A DNA stretch of 48,308 nucleotides, taken from contig JARLIY010000140.1 in the NCBI GenBank assembly GCA_031291475.1, forward strand, positions 1-48,308, read 5' to 3'. Shown here piece by piece: positions 28,487-38,551 of the stretch. The position numbers were made by a program, and so were the translations under genes. Under the pieces are notes generated by a model, which saw nothing but the letters and a program-made list of their open reading frames with translations, did not search any database and was not told where the DNA came from. Within the stretch, counting starts at the first letter, position 1. Each line of letters opens with the position of its first letter. Source of the DNA: Xanthobacteraceae bacterium. GTDB lineage: Bacteria; Pseudomonadota; Alphaproteobacteria; Rhizobiales; Xanthobacteraceae.

Positions 28487-30106
28487 ATGAGGGCCATGAC
28501 TTCGATCCGATCAGCCGTGAAAAGTCCGACGCGCCGCCGCCTGCTCAAAGGCGCCGCCGGCGCCGGGCTTGTTGTCGTCGCGGCGCCCGCTTTGCTGCGC
28601 TACGCAGCAGCGCAAAGCTGGCGCGTGGGTGACCCGTTCAGCCTCGGCGTTGCTTCCGGGGCGCCGCGCCCGGACGGCTTTGTGCTGTGGACGCGGCTTG
28701 CGCCCGAACCGCAGTCGATCAATCCGCTAACGCCCGGCGGCATGAGCGGCGGCGACGCCACCGTCGGCTACGAGATCGCGAACGATCCAGGCATGCACGA
28801 TGTCGTGCGGCACGGTGAGGCGATCGCCGAGCAGGCCTTCGCCTATTCGGTGCATCTCGACGTGCGGGGTTTGCCGCCCGGGCGGCCGTATTGGTATCGC
28901 TTCACGAGCGGTGACGCCGCAAGCCGGGTCGGCCGGGCCGCGACCCTGCCGGCGCCCGGAACGGCGCTTGAGCGCCTGCGCTTCGGCTTCGTGTCCTGCT
29001 CGAACTACGAGCACGGCTATTTCTCCGCCTATCGTCATCTCGCCGACGAAAATCCGGAATTCGTGATTTTTCTCGGCGACTACATCTACGAATACATTGA
29101 GGAAAGGCGCCCGGTCGTGCGCCGCCACTCCGACGGCATCGAGGCGGCGACGCTGCCGACCTACCGCAATCGTTACGCGCAATATCGGCTCGACCCGGAC
29201 CTGCAGCGGCTGCATGCCGAAGCGCCGGCGCTCGTGACCTGGGACGATCACGAGGTGCAGAACGACTACGCCGACAAATGGTCGGAATATTTCGATGACC
29301 CGGAGCAGTTCCTCGTCCGCCGGGCAGCGGCCTATCGGGCCTTCTACGAGCACATGCCGGTGCGGCCGATCCTGTCGCGACCGGAAGGCCCGGCGATGCG
29401 CATTTACGACCGTTTCACCTTCGGCGACCTGATCGAAATTTCGCTGATCGACGGACGCCAATACCGCTCGCGCGAAGCCTGCTACGGCCCGCCGGACAAG
29501 GGCGGTACGCATCTGGAAACCGACGCAAGCTGTCCGGAACGGCGCGACGCCGGACGGACTATGCTCGGCTTCGCCCAGGAAGCCTGGCTCAATACCGGCC
29601 TGGCGCATTCGCAGGCGCAGTGGAATCTGATCGCGCAGGACGTGCTGATGGCGCAGTTGCGCATCCGCCAGGACAATGCCGATGCGTTTTCCACCGACGA
29701 TTGGGATGGCTATCCGGCAAACCGCACGCGGCTGTTAAAGCGCATCCAGAATACCCGCGTATCGAATCCGGTGGTGATCGGCGGCGATGCGCATTCGTTC
29801 TTTGCCAACGATTTGCGGCCGGATTTCCTCGATCCGGCTTCGCCGGTCGTCGCCACCGAATTCGTCGGCACCTCAATCTCGGCCTACGGGCCGCCCTATG
29901 ACGTCACCGCCCGGGCGCTGCCGGACAATCCGCACATCCATTTCTTCGAAAGCCGGCGGCGCGGCTATGTGGCGATCGATCTCGAACGCTCGCACATGCA
30001 GGTGCGCATGCGCATGGTTTCCGATGCCGCCGATGCCAAGGCCGACATTGCGACGCTCCGGACTTTCGCCGTCGAGGGCGGACGTCCGGGGGTCGTCGCG
30101 GCCTAG
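28487..30106 (+). CDS. phoD: Alkaline phosphatase D (PhoD-like), Tat-exported
   Basis: 539 aa phosphodiesterase/phosphomonoesterase of the PhoD family. Tat signal ([23 protein letters not shown]), then an N-terminal beta domain ([21 protein letters not shown]). Metal-binding motifs in order: [43 protein letters not shown] and [14 protein letters not shown]. Such enzymes use Fe3+ and Ca2+ and release phosphate outside the cytoplasm. Start could be ATG at 28487 or 28496; both give the same signal. No Pho box was recognised upstream. Confidence 0.93.
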   Translation: MRAMTSIRSAVKSPTRRRLLKGAAGAGLVVVAAPALLRYAAAQSWRVGDPFSLGVASGAPRPDGFVLWTRLAPEPQSINPLTPGGMSGGDATVGYEIANDPGMHDVVRHGEAIAEQAFAYSVHLDVRGLPPGRPYWYRFTSGDAASRVGRAATLPAPGTALERLRFGFVSCSNYEHGYFSAYRHLADENPEFVIFLGDYIYEYIEERRPVVRRHSDGIEAATLPTYRNRYAQYRLDPDLQRLHAEAPALVTWDDHEVQNDYADKWSEYFDDPEQFLVRRAAAYRAFYEHMPVRPILSRPEGPAMRIYDRFTFGDLIEISLIDGRQYRSREACYGPPDKGGTHLETDASCPERRDAGRTMLGFAQEAWLNTGLAHSQAQWNLIAQDVLMAQLRIRQDNADAFSTDDWDGYPANRTRLLKRIQNTRVSNPVVIGGDAHSFFANDLRPDFLDPASPVVATEFVGTSISAYGPPYDVTARALPDNPHIHFFESRRRGYVAIDLERSHMQVRMRMVSDAADAKADIATLRTFAVEGGRPGVVAA

Positions 30107-30152
30107 ACCGGCGACGCATTCCGCCCTCATGATTTAGATGCTTGCATCAAGT

Positions 30153-30739
30153 TTAAAGCCTGCCGCCCGGAAAAGTTGGAGCCCTCCGACCAACCTCAGT
30201 CGCGGCGAGCGTTGTTTTCATCTCAGAATTAATCTGATCAATCATCTGGTGAAGGCTAATTATGCGGATCGGATTGCCGTCCATAGCTTCGAGAAACTGC
30301 TCATTCGATTCCCGCGCTGTTGTGCTGCCTTTAACGTGTGCAACGGCAACAATATACGTAAATTGCTTGCTTCCGGTCGCTGCTATGATCGCGTGACGGA
30401 ATGCTTCTGACCATTTAGGAACAACGAGCTCGCGAAACGATTTCCAAGCGGGCCGGCCATTGATCACCTTGCCCTCCTTGATCGCAGTCAGCCAATGGTT
30501 GGGACTGAAGCCAAGCCCCCTTGCCAGCTTTTGCAGCTTACCGCCAAGACCCTGGCCGGCCCTTCAAGGGTGGCATGCAATCCAACGACGTCTATGTCAC
30601 TGTGATTTGAGTCCTCTTTTGATACGAAATCGGGATGATCCTTCTTGGGCAGAAATTTAATGTTGTGCCGGACAAAATATCCCTCATGCGCGAGGTATTC
30701 CTCGACGATTTGCTCCAGAATGTCTTCTTTGGTTGCCAT
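30153..30739 (-). pseudogene. PD-(D/E)xK nuclease-like gene broken by a 5-bp tandem duplication
   Basis: Two adjacent minus-strand frames encode one protein. The first (30739 to about 30517) reads MATKEDILEQIVEEYLAHEG... then HSDIDVVG, followed after about 15 residues by VLAVSCKSWQGG, which fits the D...(D/E/S)xK core of restriction-like nucleases. It then stops at 30488-30490. The second frame (from about 30512 to 30153) continues with SPNHWLTAI and KSFRELVVPKWSEAFRHAI. The frames join exactly if one copy of AAGCC, present twice in tandem at 30508-30512 and 30513-30517, is removed. Gene was about 195 aa. Target unknown; its base composition is less GC-rich than its neighbours, suggesting transfer. 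Confidence 0.75.
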
Positions 30740-30769
30740 CGCAGCGATTACGATCCGTATCGGTTTAGA

Positions 30770-31231
30770 TTAGCACATGCCCATCCCGCCGGTCTGCCGC
30801 AGCGCCTCGCCGGCGGCCATGGCGGCGGCGAGCGCGACATTGAGCGAGCGCAGTCCGGGATGCAGCGGAATCCTCAGGCACGCATCGGCTGCCTGGTGCA
30901 CCTCCTCCGCCACGCCGGCGGATTCGCGGCCGAACAGCAGCACGTCGTCCGCTCGGTAACGGAACTCGAGATACGAAGTGGGCGCGGCAGTCGTGAACAG
31001 CACGAGTCGATGGCGCACCTTGCGCCGCCAGGCCTCGAAATCGTGCCACGAGCGATGGCGGACGATTGTGACAGCGTCGAGATAGTCCATGCCGGCGCGG
31101 CGGAAGGCGCGGTCGGTCGCGGGGAAGCCGGCCGGGCCGATGATGTGCGCTTCGATGCCCAAGCACGCGCAAAGGCGCAGAATCGTGCCGGTGTTCTGCG
31201 GGATATCGGGCTGGTAGAGGGCAATATGCAT
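30770..31231 (-). CDS. trmL: tRNA (cytidine(34)-2'-O)-methyltransferase
   Basis: SPOUT methyltransferase modifying the wobble base of tRNA-Leu. 153 aa. MHIALYQPDIPQNTGTILRLCACLG, HIIGPAGFP, LLFGRESAGVAEEVH and RIPLHPGLRSLNVALAAAMAAGEALRQ (knot region) are diagnostic. An ATG three codons earlier (31240) is possible: an AGGG element is 3 bases before it and 12 bases before 31231, so neither is ideal. Homologues begin near 31231. In Rhizobiales it is commonly adjacent to the bc1 operon. Confidence 0.95.
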   Translation of the reverse strand: MHIALYQPDIPQNTGTILRLCACLGIEAHIIGPAGFPATDRAFRRAGMDYLDAVTIVRHRSWHDFEAWRRKVRHRLVLFTTAAPTSYLEFRYRADDVLLFGRESAGVAEEVHQAADACLRIPLHPGLRSLNVALAAAMAAGEALRQTGGMGMC

Positions 31232-31567
31232 GCGCGTCATTGACCCTGGGAAGGCCGCCAAAAGCACCTCTTGGGGCGCGACGGCTGGAACACTTGCACT
31301 CTCGCGGCAAGGGTGCCAATAAAACGCCGCCGGATTTTCGTCGCTTCTGACCTCCCCCAGGTCGGATGAGACGGGCCTTTCGCCGCCGGAACCGCCGGTT
31401 CGCAGCGCGGATGGAGTAGACGGCAAGACGTAAAGAGGGTGAGACGGGTGACCACAATCTCCGCAGCGGAGCCTTCGCGGCGTGATTTTCCCACCATTGC
31501 GACCTGGATTGGTACTGGGTTGGGACTTGATTGGGACTTGGCGCCCGCTAACGCATAAGGTTCGAGC
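31232..31567. other. Leader region of cytochrome b gene; no Rieske gene here
   Basis: About 335 bases without a supported gene, where petA (Rieske protein) would be expected. None of the frames shows the CTHLGC/CPCHGS boxes. Two hairpins are visible: GAACC-GCC-GGTTC (31389-31401) and CTCCG-CAG-CGGAG (31459-31471). TTGGGACTTG is repeated near 31530-31548. A conserved structured leader or a repeat element is possible. Confidence 0.55.
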
Positions 31568-32836
31568 ATGAGCGAACATTCGATCTACAAGCCGCAAAGC
31601 GCCTTCATGCAATGGATGGAGCGGCGGCTGCCGATCGCGAGCCTCGTTTATTCCTCCTTCGTCGTCTATCCGACGCCGCGTAACCTGAACTATTGGTGGA
31701 CGTTCGGCGGCATTCTTAGCTTCATGCTCGGCGTGCAAATGGTCACCGGCGTCGTGCTGGCGATGCACTATACGCCGCACGTCGACCTTGCCTTCAATTC
31801 CGTCGAATCGATCATGCGCGACGTGAATTACGGCTGGCTGTTGCGCTACCTGCACGCCAACGGCGCCTCATTCTTCTTCGTCGCCGTCTATGCCCACATC
31901 GTGCGCGGAATGTATTACGGCTCCTACAAGGAGCCGCGCGAGGTGTTGTGGATCCTCGGCGTCATCCTGTTCCTGCTCATGGTGGTTACCGGCTTCATGG
32001 GCTACGTGCTGCCGTGGGGACAGATGAGTTTCTGGGCGGCGACCGTCATCACCAATTTGTTCTCGGCAATCCCCGGCGTCGGCGATCCGATCGTGACCTG
32101 GCTGTGGGGCGGCTACGCCGTCGGCAATCCGACACTCAACCGTTTCTACTCGCTGCATTACCTGTTGCCGTTCGTCATCGCCGGCGTGGTGGTGCTCCAT
32201 GTCTGGGCGCTGCACATGGTCGGGCAAAACAACCCGACCGGCGTCGAGCCAAAAGCCGCCAAGGACACGGCGGCGTTCACGCCCTACGCGACCGCCAAGG
32301 ATGCTTTCTTCATCGGCGTGTTCTGCCTGTTCTTCGCCTGGTTCGTGTTCTACATCCCGAACTATCTCGGCCACTCCGACAATTACATTCCGGCCAATCC
32401 CGGCCAGACGCCGACCCACATCGTGCCGGAATGGTACTATCTGCCGTTCTACGCCATCCTGCGCGCGATCCCGAACAAGCTCCTCGGCGTCATCGCGCTC
32501 GGCGGTTCGATCGTACTTCTCGCCTTCCTGCCCTGGCTCGATACCTCGCGCGTGCGTTCGGCGAATTATCGGCCGCTCTACCGGCAGTTTCTGATCGTCT
32601 ATTTCCTCGCCGTGGTCGGGCTCGGTTATCTCGGCTCGCAGCCGCCGGAAGGCGGCTACGTAATCGCGGCGCGCATCCTGACCGGTTACTACTTCATCTT
32701 CCTGCTCGTCATCCTGCCGCTGCTCGGGCTGTTTGAAAAAACCAAGCCCTTGCCGAACTCGATATCGGAATCGGTGCTGCGCGAAGGCCCGCCGGCCGGC
32801 GCTTCGGCGCCGCCGCCGTCGGGCGCAAGGGATTAG
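31568..32836 (+). CDS. petB: Cytochrome b of the cytochrome bc1 complex
   Basis: 422 aa, eight or more transmembrane segments. Haem-ligating histidines lie in [17 protein letters not shown] and [22 protein letters not shown]; the quinol-site PEWY motif occurs in [16 protein letters not shown]. The tail (about 30 residues) is Pro/Ala-rich. In Bradyrhizobium the cytochrome b and c1 parts are fused (fbcH); here they are separate genes 9 bases apart. The complex transfers electrons from ubiquinol to cytochrome c and pumps protons, but it cannot work without the Rieske protein. Confidence 0.97.
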   Translation: MSEHSIYKPQSAFMQWMERRLPIASLVYSSFVVYPTPRNLNYWWTFGGILSFMLGVQMVTGVVLAMHYTPHVDLAFNSVESIMRDVNYGWLLRYLHANGASFFFVAVYAHIVRGMYYGSYKEPREVLWILGVILFLLMVVTGFMGYVLPWGQMSFWAATVITNLFSAIPGVGDPIVTWLWGGYAVGNPTLNRFYSLHYLLPFVIAGVVVLHVWALHMVGQNNPTGVEPKAAKDTAAFTPYATAKDAFFIGVFCLFFAWFVFYIPNYLGHSDNYIPANPGQTPTHIVPEWYYLPFYAILRAIPNKLLGVIALGGSIVLLAFLPWLDTSRVRSANYRPLYRQFLIVYFLAVVGLGYLGSQPPEGGYVIAARILTGYYFIFLLVILPLLGLFEKTKPLPNSISESVLREGPPAGASAPPPSGARD

Positions 32837-32845
32837 GGGCCGGCC

Positions 32846-33730
32846 ATGAACGCTCGTCGCAGCATTGTTCTTGCTTTCGCGCTTGCGGCTTTGCTGCCGG
32901 CGCTCGGCACGCGTATCGCCGCCGCACAGGAGCAGGAAATTCCGCCGAAGCTGCACTGGTCGTTCGCCGGTCCCTTCGGCCTCTACGACACCGAACAGCT
33001 TCAGCGCGGCTTTAAGGTCTATCGCGAGGGCTGCTCGACCTGCCACGGCCTCAAGCTGCTCGCGTTCCGCAATCTCGCCGATCCCGGCGGCCCCAGTTTC
33101 AGCGAAGCGCAGGCGGCGGCGATCGCGGCGAGTTTTCAGGTGACCGACGGTCCGAACGACAAGGGCGAGATGTTTCAGCGTCCCGGCAAACTCGCCGATC
33201 GCTTCCCGCCGCCGTTCTCCAACGATCAGGCCGCGCGCGCGGCGCTCGGCGGCGCGCTGCCGCCGGATATGTCGGTGCTCGCCAAGGCGCGCAGCGTCGA
33301 GCGCGGTTTCCCCTGGTTCATCTTCGATGCGTTCACCCAGTACCAGGAGGACGGTCCCGACTACATCCACGCCATCCTCAACGGCTACGAAGATCCGCCC
33401 GCCGGGTTCACCCTGGCGCCGGGCGCGCAATACAACAAATACTTCCCCGGCCATGCCATCGGCATGCCGAAGCCGTTGAGCGACGGGCAGGTCGAATACA
33501 CCGATGGCACCCCGACTACGGTCGATCAGTATGGCCGGGACGTCTCCGCTTTCCTGATGTGGGCGGCGGAGCCGACGCTCGATGTGCGCAAGCGGCTGGG
33601 TTTCCAGGTATTCGTTTTTCTTATCGTGCTGACCGGGCTACTCTACTTTACCAAGAAGCGGATCTGGCACGAGGTCAAGCGTCACCCCGAGTTGCTGGAG
33701 CCGCGGCAGCCGACCGAATATCGGAGTTGA
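32846..33730 (+). CDS. petC: Cytochrome c1 of the cytochrome bc1 complex
   Basis: 294 aa. Signal peptide (about residues 1-27). Haem-binding CSTCH at residues 63-67, axial Met in [11 protein letters not shown], then [26 protein letters not shown] single C-terminal transmembrane anchor ([22 protein letters not shown]) is followed by a cytoplasmic tail. It follows cytochrome b by 9 bases and precedes apt by 25, an order conserved in Rhizobiales. Confidence 0.97.
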   Translation: MNARRSIVLAFALAALLPALGTRIAAAQEQEIPPKLHWSFAGPFGLYDTEQLQRGFKVYREGCSTCHGLKLLAFRNLADPGGPSFSEAQAAAIAASFQVTDGPNDKGEMFQRPGKLADRFPPPFSNDQAARAALGGALPPDMSVLAKARSVERGFPWFIFDAFTQYQEDGPDYIHAILNGYEDPPAGFTLAPGAQYNKYFPGHAIGMPKPLSDGQVEYTDGTPTTVDQYGRDVSAFLMWAAEPTLDVRKRLGFQVFVFLIVLTGLLYFTKKRIWHEVKRHPELLEPRQPTEYRS

Positions 33731-33755
33731 GCTTAAGCCTGGGGGGCTCCCGACC

Positions 33756-34304
33756 ATGGCGACCGTCGCGTTAGAGAGTGACCTCAAGGCCGCAATCCGC
33801 AACATCCCGGACTATCCCAAGCCGGGAATCATGTTTCGCGACATCACCACGCTGTTGGGCGACGCCCGGGCGTTCCGCCGCGCGGTCGACGAATTGGTGC
33901 ACCCTTGGGCCGGGGGCAAGATCGCCAACGTTGCCGGCATCGAGGCGCGCGGCTTCATCCTCGGCGGCGCCGTCGCCCATCAGGTCTCCGCCGGCTTCGT
34001 GCCGATCCGCAAAAAAGGCAAGCTGCCGTTCAAGCGCGTGAGCATCGGCTATTCGCTCGAATACGGCATCGACGAAATGGAGATGCACGAGGACGCGGTG
34101 CTCAAGGGCGAGCGCGTCATCCTGGTGGACGATCTGGTCGCCACCGGTGGCACCGCCGAGGCCGCGGTGAAGCTCCTCAAGCAGATCGGCGCCGACGTTC
34201 TGGCGGCCTGCTTCATCATCGATCTGCCGGATCTCGGCGGCGCGGAGAAAATCAGGAAGCTCGGCGTGCCGGTGCGCACCCTCGTCAGCTTCGAGGGGCA
34301 TTAG
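33756..34304 (+). CDS. apt: Adenine phosphoribosyltransferase
   Basis: Salvages adenine with PRPP to AMP. 182 aa. [18 protein letters not shown] opening, [34 protein letters not shown] (hood/flexible loop) and the PRPP-binding motif [18 protein letters not shown] are diagnostic. Full length. It ends the bc1-apt block. Confidence 0.96.
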   Translation: MATVALESDLKAAIRNIPDYPKPGIMFRDITTLLGDARAFRRAVDELVHPWAGGKIANVAGIEARGFILGGAVAHQVSAGFVPIRKKGKLPFKRVSIGYSLEYGIDEMEMHEDAVLKGERVILVDDLVATGGTAEAAVKLLKQIGADVLAACFIIDLPDLGGAEKIRKLGVPVRTLVSFEGH

Positions 34305-34713
34305 CTTCTCGGCGCCACGCTCCTGCTGTCAGCGCGCCATTTTGCTGTTCAGCCTTAAGGAAACATTTCGCCGCGGCGATTTGTTTGATCTTTAAGTCGG
34401 CATATCCGGTCACCATTGAATTCGTGACGCCGAATGCGGCGGCGCACCAGCGAAATCTTTGCTTCTCATAAAGCATGACGATGCCGCTTGCCCAGACCGC
34501 CGGAACTTCGGACGGTTCTGCTCGATTTGCTTCCTCAGTGCCAGCGAGATTGCATTTCACTCGTGATTTTCTCGCCGTGCAGGCTGATCCGCTGCACAGG
34601 GTTTAGGAACCGTTTAGTTGGCGTTTCCGCCCAGGATTACCGAATTTTCAGGTGTCGCCTCTACACTTTGTGCCCAACAACAACAAAGTTTTTTCAGGGC
34701 AGGTAGTGGTGTC
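34305..34713. other. About 400 bases without a supported gene
   Basis: Less GC-rich than its surroundings. A 91-codon minus-strand frame (34285-34560) overlaps the end of apt, has no family resemblance and no good ribosome site; it could be a remnant or chance. The segment must hold the promoter of the FIST gene; no consensus was recognised, but CAACAACAACAAAG and TTTTTT lie 20-40 bases before its ATG. Confidence 0.5.
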
Positions 34714-35768
34714 ATGCGCGTGGCGCAACTGACTTGGAGCGAGATCGCCGGCTGGGCCGTTGCCCCCGGCGAGCGCAGCCATGCCGACCTGATTTTCTTC
34801 TTCGGCGCACGCAAGGCGCTGGCCTGCGGCGCCCGCTATCACGAGCTGCGAGCGATGTATCCCGACGCACATATTCTCGGGAGCAGCACCGGCGGAAGAT
34901 TCGCAACCAGGACGTCACCGATGACGAGATCGCCGCCGCCGCCATTCGTTTCGATGCAACGACTTTACGCGTCGCCTGCGAACCGGCGCCCGCGCCGGAG
35001 CGCTCGCGCGCTTGCGGCGAGGCGATCGGCCGGGCCTTGGCGGCGCCGGGTCTCGTTGGCATTTTCGTTCTCTCCGACGGCCTGAACGTCAACGGCAGCG
35101 AGCTCGTCGCCGGCATCATCGGCGCGGTCGGCCAACAGGTCTCGGTGACCGGCGGATTGGCCGGCGACGGCGCCGAGTTCCGGGAAACGCTGGTCGGCGC
35201 TGATTGTCCTCCGCGCAAGCAGGTTGTCGCGGCGGTCGGCTTTTACGGGGCGGCGATCCGCATCGGCCACGGCAGCGCCGGCGGCTGGGACGAATTTGGG
35301 CCGCGCCGGCAAATCACCCGCTCGCGCGGCAACGTCTTGTTCGAGTTTGACGGTGGGCCGGCGCTCGATCTCTACAAGCGCTATCTGGGCGAGGACGAAA
35401 CACGCGGTCTTCCCGGCTTCGGCCTTTTGTTCCCGCTGCGCATTTTCGATCCCGAGCGGCCGAACCACGACATCGTCCGCACCATCCTGGCCGTGGACCA
35501 CGAAGCCCGTTCGATGACGTTTGCCGGCGACGTTCCCGAAGGCTGGACCGCGCAGCTCATGCGCGGAAATTTCGACCGGCTGGCGGCGGGTGCCGCCCTT
35601 GCCGCGCGGCAGGCCACCGACGGCGTCGGCGCCGCCCGCTCCGGCGATCAACTCGCCATCCTGGTGAGCTGCATCGGCCGCCGCCTGCTGATGGGCCAGC
35701 ACACCGCCGACGAGCTCGAGGCCGCCAGCGCTGAATTCGGGCCGCAGATCCCGCAACTCGGATTCTAG
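34714..35768 (+). pseudogene. FIST-domain sensor protein gene with 1-base frameshift
   Basis: The first frame from ATG 34714 gives MRVAQLTWSEIAGWAV, HADLIFFFGARKAL and YPDAHILGSSTGG, a typical FIST_N start. It then goes out of frame; the second frame continues IRNQDVTDDEIAAAAIRFD, GLNVNGSELVAGI, VTGGLAGDG and the FIST_C part to LLMGQHTADELEAA. The frames join if one base is missing after 34896 (GGC GGA -AG ATT; an original GAG would restore the expected Gly-Gly-Glu-Ile). FIST proteins are input modules of unknown ligand, often next to diguanylate cyclases, as here. Broken gene or sequencing error. Confidence 0.8.
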
Positions 35769-35868
35769 TCCTACGGGGAAATCTCGCCGCATCGCGTGTC
35801 CGGTGTCTGCGAACTCCACAACCAGACAATGACCGTCACCACGATCGCCGAGGTCACGGACAACGCCG

Positions 35869-37788
35869 GTGCATAAGCTCCTCGCCCGACAGCTCGCCAA
35901 AGCGGCGAAAGGCTCTGGCGAGCTTGATGTGGAAATACTCCTTGGGCTCGTGTCCGAGGCCTACGGGCAGTCGGACAGCGACCGCCAACGCACCGACCGC
36001 TCCATCGCACTGATGATCGGGGAGCTGGAGCAGCTTAATCGCGGGCTCGATCAGCTCGTGCAGGAGCGCACCGCCGCCTTGCGCGAGCGCGAGTTCGAGT
36101 TGCAGGCGCAGAACCTGCGCTTCGATGCCGCGCTCGAAAACATGCCGGTTGGCCTGTGCATGTTCGATCGCAACGATTACCTGATCGTCTGCAATGAGCG
36201 CTACGGTGCGATGTACGGCCTGACGAGCGAGCAGGTCAAACGCGGCGTGACGCTGCGGTCCATCCTCGAAGCGCGCGTCGCCGCGGGCAACAGTCCGGAG
36301 GACGCCGAACGGTATGTCGAGCAGCGCCTGGCGGAAGTCCGCAGAGGCCAGCCGTACTATACCGAGAACGTTATGCGCGACGGCCGCGTCGTCGCAGTCA
36401 ATTACCGCCCGACGCAGGACGGCGGCTGGGTCGCGACCCACCAGGACATCACCGCGCAGAAGTAGGCCGAAACGCAAATCGCCTATATGGCCCGCCATGA
36501 CGGCCTGACCGGTCTTGCCAATCGCGCGGTCGTGCTGGAGAAAATGGAAGAAGCGCTGGCGCGGCTGCGCCGTCACGGCAGCCGCTTCACGATCTTCATG
36601 CTCGATCTCGATCTATTCAAGACGGTGAACGATTCGCTCGGGCATCCGATCGGCGACGAACTCCTCAAGGTGGTGGCCGGCCGTCTGTCGGCCTGCATCC
36701 GCGATACCGACACCGTGGCGCGGCTTGGCGGCGATGAATTCGCCATCCTGGCGACGGCGGACGACGGCGATCAGCGGGAGGCCGCGATCGCTACCGCCAA
36801 CAGGCTGCTGGGTGCGGTGGCCGCGCCCTACGACCTCGATGGCCATCATGTCAACATCGGCACGAGCATCGGCATCGCACTCGCGCCGGAACATGGCGCC
36901 GACGTCGATCAGCTGGTGAAGAACGCCGATCTCGCGCTCTACAAGGCCAAATCCGAGGGCCGCGATGCCTATCGTTTCTTCGAAGACGCAATGGGGGTCG
37001 AGGTCCGCACGCGTCGCGCCCACCAGGTCGATCTGCGCAACGCGGTGAGCAACGACGAGTTCGAGCTGTACTACCACCCCATCGTCGACATTCAGAGCCG
37101 GCAGACGGCCAGCATCGAAGCGCCGATCCGCTGGCATCATCCGCAACGCGGTCTGGTTCCGCCGGCCGCGTTCATCCCGCTGGCGGAGGAAAGCGGCCTG
37201 ATCAACCAGATCGGCGAGTGGGTCCTGCGCAAGGCATGCGGCGATGCCGTGCAATGGCCGTCGCCCATCAAGGTCAGCGTCAATCTTTCGGCGGTACAAT
37301 TCCGCAAGATCGGTCCGATCGACGGCTTTTGCCAAACGCTGCGCGAATCCGGCCTGCCGCCCGAACGCCTGGAGCTGGAAATCACCGAGTCGGTCCTGCT
37401 TCAGGGCAGTTCCGAGAACGTCGAGATACTGCATCGCCTGCGGCAGATGGGGATTTCCATCGTGCTCGATGATTTCGGCACGGGATATTCGTCGCTCAGC
37501 TATCTGCGCATGTTCCCGTTCGACAAGATCAAGATCGACCGTTCATTCGTGCACGAACTGGCGAAGAACGCCGATTGCGCCGCGATCGTATCGGCGGTGG
37601 CGGGCTTGGGCAGAAGCCTGCGGATCGATACGGTCGCCGAAGGCGTCGAAACCGAAGACCAGCTCCTGCTCGTGCATGCGGCCGGCTGCACGCATGCGCA
37701 GGGCTATCTATTCGGCCGGCCTTGCCCCGTTAGCGAGCTTAAATTCGAGCGTTTCGAGCAACGTCAGCCGAAGATCAGAATCGCCTGA
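35869..37788 (+). pseudogene. PAS-GGDEF-EAL c-di-GMP signalling protein with in-frame TAG
   Basis: A single frame of 639 codons interrupted only by TAG at codon 199 (36463-36465). Before it: a helical N-terminus (HKLLARQLAKAAKG), coiled-coil (to residue ~85) and a PAS domain. After it: AETQIAYMARHDGLTGLANR, GGDEF (residues 287-291, intact) and an EAL domain whose namesake motif is EAP (417-419), but DDFGTGYSSLSYLR is intact. A GTG start is used. Translation from the ATG at 36487 could still give a GGDEF-EAL protein without the sensor. It lies 100 bases after the FIST gene. Confidence 0.85.
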
Positions 37789-37801
37789 CCGCTGCACGCG
37801 T

Positions 37802-38536
37802 CTAGCGCACGCGCCGGTCCTTGCGCTTCGGCGCCGGCGCGCCGCCCAGCGAGGAACTCAGCCTGCCCATGAGCAGGCGCAGCTCGAAGTCGCGAAATTC
37901 CGCGTAGATGTTGCCGATCCATTGGTGAACTTCGGTCGGTCCGCCGGATTGCTTGGCCATATAGGCATTGAAGGAAAAATTCGGCCGGTCGATCACCCCG
38001 CGCACCAGCGGCGACAGCCGCGGAATGCTGATCAAGCCGTATTCGGTGCGCGTCGGTGGAAAATCCTCCTTGGCGAACAAGAGCGCCACCGATTCGTTGT
38101 GCACGGGCACGAAGGTCGCCGCCAGCCGCCGCCGCAACTGCGCATAGCTGCGTGCGGTCGCCGCCGAAGAATCGGCCACGAACAACACGATCGGCTCGAT
38201 GCCCCGCCGCCGCGCCTCCTGCACGAAACCGATCTCGCGCATCACCGCGAAGAACTGATCGAACGGCCCGTAGCCGAGATCGATGACCTGGGTGCTTGCC
38301 GGGTCCGCGAGCAGCCGGTCGAACAATTCCATTTGGCCGCGGGTGTCGGCAATATCAACCGGCCAGACCAGTTTGGGGAAACGCTCCGCTAGCGCCGGCT
38401 CGCGCGGATTGAGGTCGTAACCGACCGTGGGGCGGCGGTTTTGACGCAGAAATTCCATCAATAGCCGCGCGATCAGCGTCTTGCCGTTCCGCGGACGCGG
38501 CGATGCGACGATATAGAGAGGAACCGGCTGCGCCAT
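37802..38536 (-). CDS. ParA/MinD-like P-loop protein with atypical Walker A, unknown function
   Basis: About 244 aa. N-terminus MAQPVPLYIVASPRPRNGKTLIARLLMEF keeps only NGKT of the deviant Walker A. VIDLGYGPFDQFF and PIVLFVADSSAAT fall where Walker B and following strands are expected. The end is basic (RKDRRVR). It is 15 bases downstream of a more canonical ParA-like gene and similar in length and layout; the two probably form a pair, one competent for ATP and one modified. Function unknown. GTG at 38539 is an alternative start. Confidence 0.65.
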   Translation of the reverse strand: MAQPVPLYIVASPRPRNGKTLIARLLMEFLRQNRRPTVGYDLNPREPALAERFPKLVWPVDIADTRGQMELFDRLLADPASTQVIDLGYGPFDQFFAVMREIGFVQEARRRGIEPIVLFVADSSAATARSYAQLRRRLAATFVPVHNESVALLFAKEDFPPTRTEYGLISIPRLSPLVRGVIDRPNFSFNAYMAKQSGGPTEVHQWIGNIYAEFRDFELRLLMGRLSSSLGGAPAPKRKDRRVR

Positions 38537-38551
38537 CACAGCCGCGCGCTG

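Noticed and set aside
34285..34560. 91-codon minus-strand frame after apt
   Set aside because: Overlaps apt, no ribosome site and no recognised family; kept only as a note on the gap.
34611..34640. GGAAC followed by CGTT before the FIST gene as an EcfG promoter
   Set aside because: Spacer is only about 11 bases, far below 16-17.
35829..35876. Short ORF (15 codons) overlapping the GTG start of the PAS-GGDEF-EAL gene
   Set aside because: Could be a leader peptide or a frame-shifted N-terminus, but no ribosome site or homology supports it.
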